In this document: in pieces, positions 56,501 through 62,500 of the stretch
How the letters are laid out: the number at the start of each line of letters is the position of its first letter
Position numbering within the stretch: the first letter of the stretch is position 1
Position numbers and translations under genes: made by a program
Notes under the pieces: model-generated
Told to the model about the DNA's origin: nothing
Seen by the model: only the letters and a program-made list of their open reading frames with translations
The model's database searches: none
Assembly: GCA_030323885.1 (NCBI GenBank)
Contig: CM059198.1
Span: 15,042,462-15,106,461, forward strand
From: Branchipolynoe longqiensis
Lineage: Eukaryota > Annelida > Polychaeta > Phyllodocida > Polynoidae
Reading direction: 5' to 3'
Length of the DNA stretch: 64,000 bases

Positions 56501-59500
56501 CTGACAGTTGTTAATTTGCATGTTTCAGATGTGTGAGCCAGGATTTGGTGTCCAGCCTCAGTTTTGGGGTCTACAGCGACACATGCTGATGGTTATTAGT
56601 TTGCATGTTTCAGATGGGTGAGCCAGGATTTGATGTCCGGCTTCAATTTTGGGGTCTACAGCGACACACGCTGATGGTTATTAGTTTGCATGTTTCAGAT
56701 GGGTGAGCCAGGATTTGATATCCGGCTTCAATTTTGGGGTCTACAGCGACACACGCTGATGGTTATTAGTTTGCATGTTTCAGACGGGTGAGCCAGAATT
56801 TGATATCCGGCTTCAATTTTGGGGTCTACACCGACACACGCTGATGGTTATTAGTTTGCATGTTTCAGATGGGTGAGCCAGGATTTGATGTCCGGCTTCA
56901 ATTTTGGGGTCTACAGCGACACACGCTGATGGTTATTAGTTTGCTTGTTTCAGATGGGTGAGCCAGGATTTGATATCCGGCTTTAATTTTGGGGTCTACA
57001 GCGACACACGCTGATGGTTATTAGTTTGCATGTTTCAGATGGGTGAGCCAGGATTTGATGTCCGGCTTCAATTTTGGGGTCTACAGCGACACACGCTGAT
57101 GGTTATTAGTTTGCATGTTTCAGACGGGTGAGCCAGAATTTGATGTCCGGCTTTAATTTTGGGGTCTACAGCGACACACGCTGATGGTTATTAGTTTGCA
57201 TGTTTCAGACGGGTGAGCCAGGATTTGATGTCCGGCTTCAATTTTGGGGTCTACAGCGACACACGCTGATGGTTATTAGTTTGCATGTTTCAGATGGGTG
57301 AGCCAGGATTTGATGTCCGGCTTCAATTTTGGGGTCTACAGCGACACACGCTGATGGTTATTAGTTTGCATGTTTCAGATGGGTGAGCCAGGATTTGATG
57401 TCCGGCTTTAATTTTGGGGTCTACAGCGACACACGCTGATGGTTATTAGTTTGCATGTTTCAGATGGGTGAGCCAGGATTTGATGTCCGGCTTCAATTTT
57501 GGGGTCTACAGCGACACACGCTGATGGTTATTAGTTTGCATGTTTCAGACGGGTGAGCCAGGATTTGATGTCCGGCTTCAATTTTGGGGTCTACAGCGAC
57601 ACACGCTGATGGTTATTAGTTTGCATGTTTCAGACGGGTGAGCCAGGATTTGATGTCCGGCTTCAATTTTGGGGTCTACAGCGACACACGCTGATGGTTA
57701 TTAGTTTGCATGTTTCAGATGGGTGAGCCAGGATTTGATGTCCGGCTTCAATTTTGGGGTCTACACCGACACACGCTGATGGTTATTAGTTTGCATGTTT
57801 CAGACGGGTGAGCCAGGATTTGGTGTCCAGCCTCAATTTTGGGGTCTACACCGACACACGCTGATTGTTATTAGTTTGCATGTTTCAGATGCGCGAGCCA
57901 GCATTCGGTGCCCAGCCGCAGGTGCGGGTTAGCATCTGCGCACGCTGTGCGAAGGTGATGGAGGGTGCTGTTCCCAGTGAGCCGGCTGAAGGTGAGAGAC
58001 AAAGTCTTTTAACTGATTGTGGTGTTATGTCGTAACAACCAACATTCTGATATTTTAAATATAAAGGCGTTTAATAGAGGATTTCCACCACCTGATGGCA
58101 GAGGAGAAAGTACTGTAGGCAGCAGCTCTCCGTGCAGCATGCTCTGTCAGAGGGCCAAGTCTCCCGATTTGGCGGGAGATCTCCCTAAAATATAGCAAAA
58201 TAAGCCAAACCTCCCAATTTCCTGCTTTTAATTTGTAATCTGCTAAAGAATCATTACATCTTGTTTTAACAAATATTTTACGCATATTTTTCATAAAAAT
58301 GCACCAGAATGCACCATTTAGTACCACTTTTTCCAACAATTTTCCAGGGGAACCCCCTTGTAGGAGGGGTGGAAGGGGGCAACACCCTGTCCTGCACCCT
58401 CCCCGCTTCGGCCATGCTATTTCTCCCTATTTACAATTTGTGTATTCGGGAGACCGCCCTACTCACACTCTTATCTAATTAGAAACCACTGCTCTATGGA
58501 AATTGTCCTGTAGAGGATTTCTTCCGCCCTCTGATGGCGGTGGCAAGCCTCTCAAGGAAATCAATTATCATTTAATGGTTTGCTGACAGAATGTGGATTA
58601 ACACCCCTCGGGTACATAGGATGCTTCACTGAGAGTGAGATCAGTACTCGTCAAATGGCACCTGGTACACCATATTGGGTAATCAATATCAGGCATTAAT
58701 TCTGTACCTGGCAATAACCGCTATATCCAGCTACAACCACATACACGGGAACCACATATTCAGCAATAACCACAGATCCATATCTGCCAATAATAGACCA
58801 GACGGGATGGCCGAATGAGTTAGAGCGTCCGTCTCCCGTGCTGATAGATCATGGGATCGTGGGTTCAAGCCCTAGTCGAGTCAAACCAATGACTTAAAAC
58901 TTGATACTCGTCGCTTCCTAGCCAGGCGCTCGGCATTATTAGGATAGGGCAGGGAGCAGTGGAATGAGGAAGACCAATCGCGAAGTGGAATGAGGAAGAC
59001 CAGTGGCGGTAACCTCCCCAACCCCCCACAAACTACCTGAGAACCACCCACCCTGTTGTGACTTTCTATGTTGCTGTGGCCATAACCACCCTGACCGTTG
59101 CTTTTTGACCTGTGAAAATGCACCTTTTCTAATGCTGCTGGGCAGACCAATGCTAACCTACTGAGTTCGAGCTCAAAAGCCCATTCTAAGTGTAATATTT
59201 CATTAATAAACATAACATTTTTATATAAGGAATATAGAGTAAAATCGCATGACCAGATTTTTAAAGCATGCTGTGTAAGCATTGTGTATTTAGAATCAAT
59301 CCTGTGTATTTAGAATCAATCAAAGTTGGACTGAGGGCGTTGGATTGACGGATGATGAGGCAACAACCACATATTCAGCAATAACCACAGATCCATATCT
59401 GCCAATAATAGACCAGACAGGATGGCCGAATGAGTTAGAGCATCCGTCTCCTGTGCTGGTAGATCATGGGATCGTGGGTTCAAGCCCTAGTTGAGTCAAA

Positions 59501-62500
59501 CCAATGACTTAAAACTTGATACTCGTCGCTTCCTAGCCAGGCGCTCGGCATTATTAGGATAGGGCAGGGAGCAGTGGAATGAGGAAGACCAATCGTCCAC
59601 GATTGAAATTTCCCCTGCTTAAACAACTAATGTACCAAAAGAAAACCCCCAAAACTGTCTTATTGGGCAATAACTTCATACCCGACAATAACCCGATATC
59701 AGCAATAACACCATATATGGCAATAACACCTTTATCCAGCAATAATGACATATCTGGCAGTAATGACATATCTGGCAATAATCACATATCCGGCATTGAC
59801 CACATATTTGGCCGTAACTGTATATCTGACAATAACCACATATCCGACAATATCCACATATCTGGCAATAACCATATATCCGACAATTACCATATATCCG
59901 GGAATAACTCCATATCGTCCCACTTCTTCTTTTGTGTGCAATATGTTTATTCAACTAAAGAGGTGTTTAAAAAAGCACCAACAAAAAGCCACGAATTTGG
60001 ATGCAGTATTGTGATCTTATTTATACATTTCCCTATTGGACATCCGGGAAACAACAGGAGATGAATTCGCACTGAGCTTTGTTGTTTAATTTTATTACTT
60101 ATCTGTGTAACTGTACTTTTCCCCCTTCTTTCTCACCCAGGCCTTGGTTACGGACAGTTGCCTGACTTTGACATCGACACAGATGGAGAGTTCTCCCCTG
60201 AGAGTAGACCGCAGTCATGTAAGTACCCTCTATTTATATAAATATGTGTCTGTGCGAAGTGTGTGAATGTGTGTGAGCATATTTTATTGTTTGATTGTTA
60301 GTGTTACATTTGTTGAATAAGGATTGGAAAGTTCAATCGATCTTCCTCCTTCCACCGCTCTTTGTCCTATCCGAGTGTAGTAGTCATTAAGGAACCCCAC
60401 TATCACACGGTGGCGCTTTCGACTACACTGACCCTTGCTGTGTCAGAAGCACCGAAAGGTGGCAGCACACGAGTGGGGCAGTGCTAATGGTGGACCGGTC
60501 CACCCCTTGCTAGCGGTCACCCACCAATGGAGGTTATGGCTTACCTGGCTGTGTAGTGGCGCGTCACTTCTATTGTGGACCTAGGTAGAATAAACAGGGG
60601 AAGACGCCAAAGACTGAAGAAACTGCAGTATGTCGCTCCCTATTTAGCTGGCGAATACTGCCACGCCGTGTCAAATCAACCTCAATATTCCAGTTATGAA
60701 CCGATAATCTCAAATAACACAAATTGTAATTATACCAAAAGATAAACACTGGATTTTCCTTTCTCTCTCCTTTTCTTTTTAAATTTTCAGCTGCGCGATA
60801 CACGGACGAAGAGTTCGAGAGTGTTTCTCAAGTATCAGGCCCCGTAAGTTTCCTGTTTCCTTTCATAATAGGGACAACATTAATATACAATTTTCACCAC
60901 CAACCCACGAAAAAACTGTTTCCTTGTTTGTTGGGGGCTTTACATCCTGTCAACATCTAAGGTCATGTCAGGACGCGTTCCCACTTGTGAAAGTGCGCAC
61001 TCATGGCGACTTATAGACGATTTCCCTCACCAACCCGCCCTCTGATGGCAGCTCATTGCGCGGTATACTCTATGGAAAAGGTCTTATAGACGATTTCCGC
61101 CACCAACCCACCCTCTGATAGGAGTGGCAATAACTAATGTGAGTGGCAGATGACTGCGCATGCTTTATGGAAAAGGTCATTCTAACTAAATCTAATGACA
61201 ATCATTAAAACAATTGCTTTTGCTTTATAGCCGTATAGTCTTGAACCTTGCGGAGATTTGGGTCCCATTCTGAGTGTGATGCTTCGTTTGACTTGCATCC
61301 CTCTTACTAGTATACTACACATTATTAACGTAGACATAACAAGTTTTTGAATGGTGAACATTGTGTAAGAGCAGCTACTGATTGTGTGTCAAATTGACTG
61401 TTCTGGCTTTTGTTTACTTTTCAGAGGCAACCTGTGTGGCACACTGCAGACTCTGACAGTAAGATCGAGTTTGGTATCCTTTACATTCAGATATTGCCCG
61501 ATCCTACTTCAGAACAACCCTGCCTTTATATGACCTTATATATTGCCTTGGACGTAACCCTACCCCTCCCCCCAACCCTTCCACAAACTACCTCAGAACC
61601 ACCCTGCCCTGATGTGACCTTAGATGTTGCTGTGGGTGTAAACCCCCTCCACCAGTCACACAAACAGAGAGGTTACCACCCTGCCATCATGTGACCTTAG
61701 ATGTTGCTGTGGGTGTAAACCCCCTCCACCAGTCACACAAACAGAGGTTACCACCCTGCCATCATGTGACCTTAGATGTTGCTGTAGGCGTAAACCCCTC
61801 CACGAGTCACACAAACTAAGAGGTTACCACCCCGCCCAATGTGACCTTAGATGTTGGTGTAGGTGTAAACCCCTCCCCCAGTCACACAAACAGGGAGGTT
61901 ACCAACCCGCCCAATGTGACCTTAGATGTTGCTGTGGGTGTAAACCCCCTCCACCAGTCACACAAACAGAGGTCACCACCCTGCCATCATGTGACCTTAG
62001 ATGTTGCTGTAGGCGTAAACCCCTCCACGAGTCACAGAAACTAAGAGGTTACCACCCCGCCCAATGTGACCTTAGATGTTGGTGTAGGCGTAAACCCCTC
62101 CCCCAGTCACACAAACTGAGAGGTTACCATCCCGTCCCGATGTGACCTTGGATGGTGCTGTGGGTGTAAACCCCCTCTCCTCAGTCACACAAACCGAGAG
62201 GTTACCACCCTGCCATTATGTGACCTTAGATGTTGTTCTGGCGGTAACCTCCCCAATCCCCCACAAACTACCTGAGAACCACCCACCCTGTTGTGACTTT
62301 ATATGTTGCTGTGGCCATAACCACCCTGACCTTTGCTTTTTGACCTGTGAAAATGCACCTTTTCTAATGGTGCTCGGCAGACCAATGCTAACCTACTGAT
62401 TTAGAGCTCAAAAGCCCATTTTAAGTGTAATATTTCATTAATAAACATAACATTTTTATATAAGGAATATATAGTAAAATCACATGACCAGATGTTTAAA

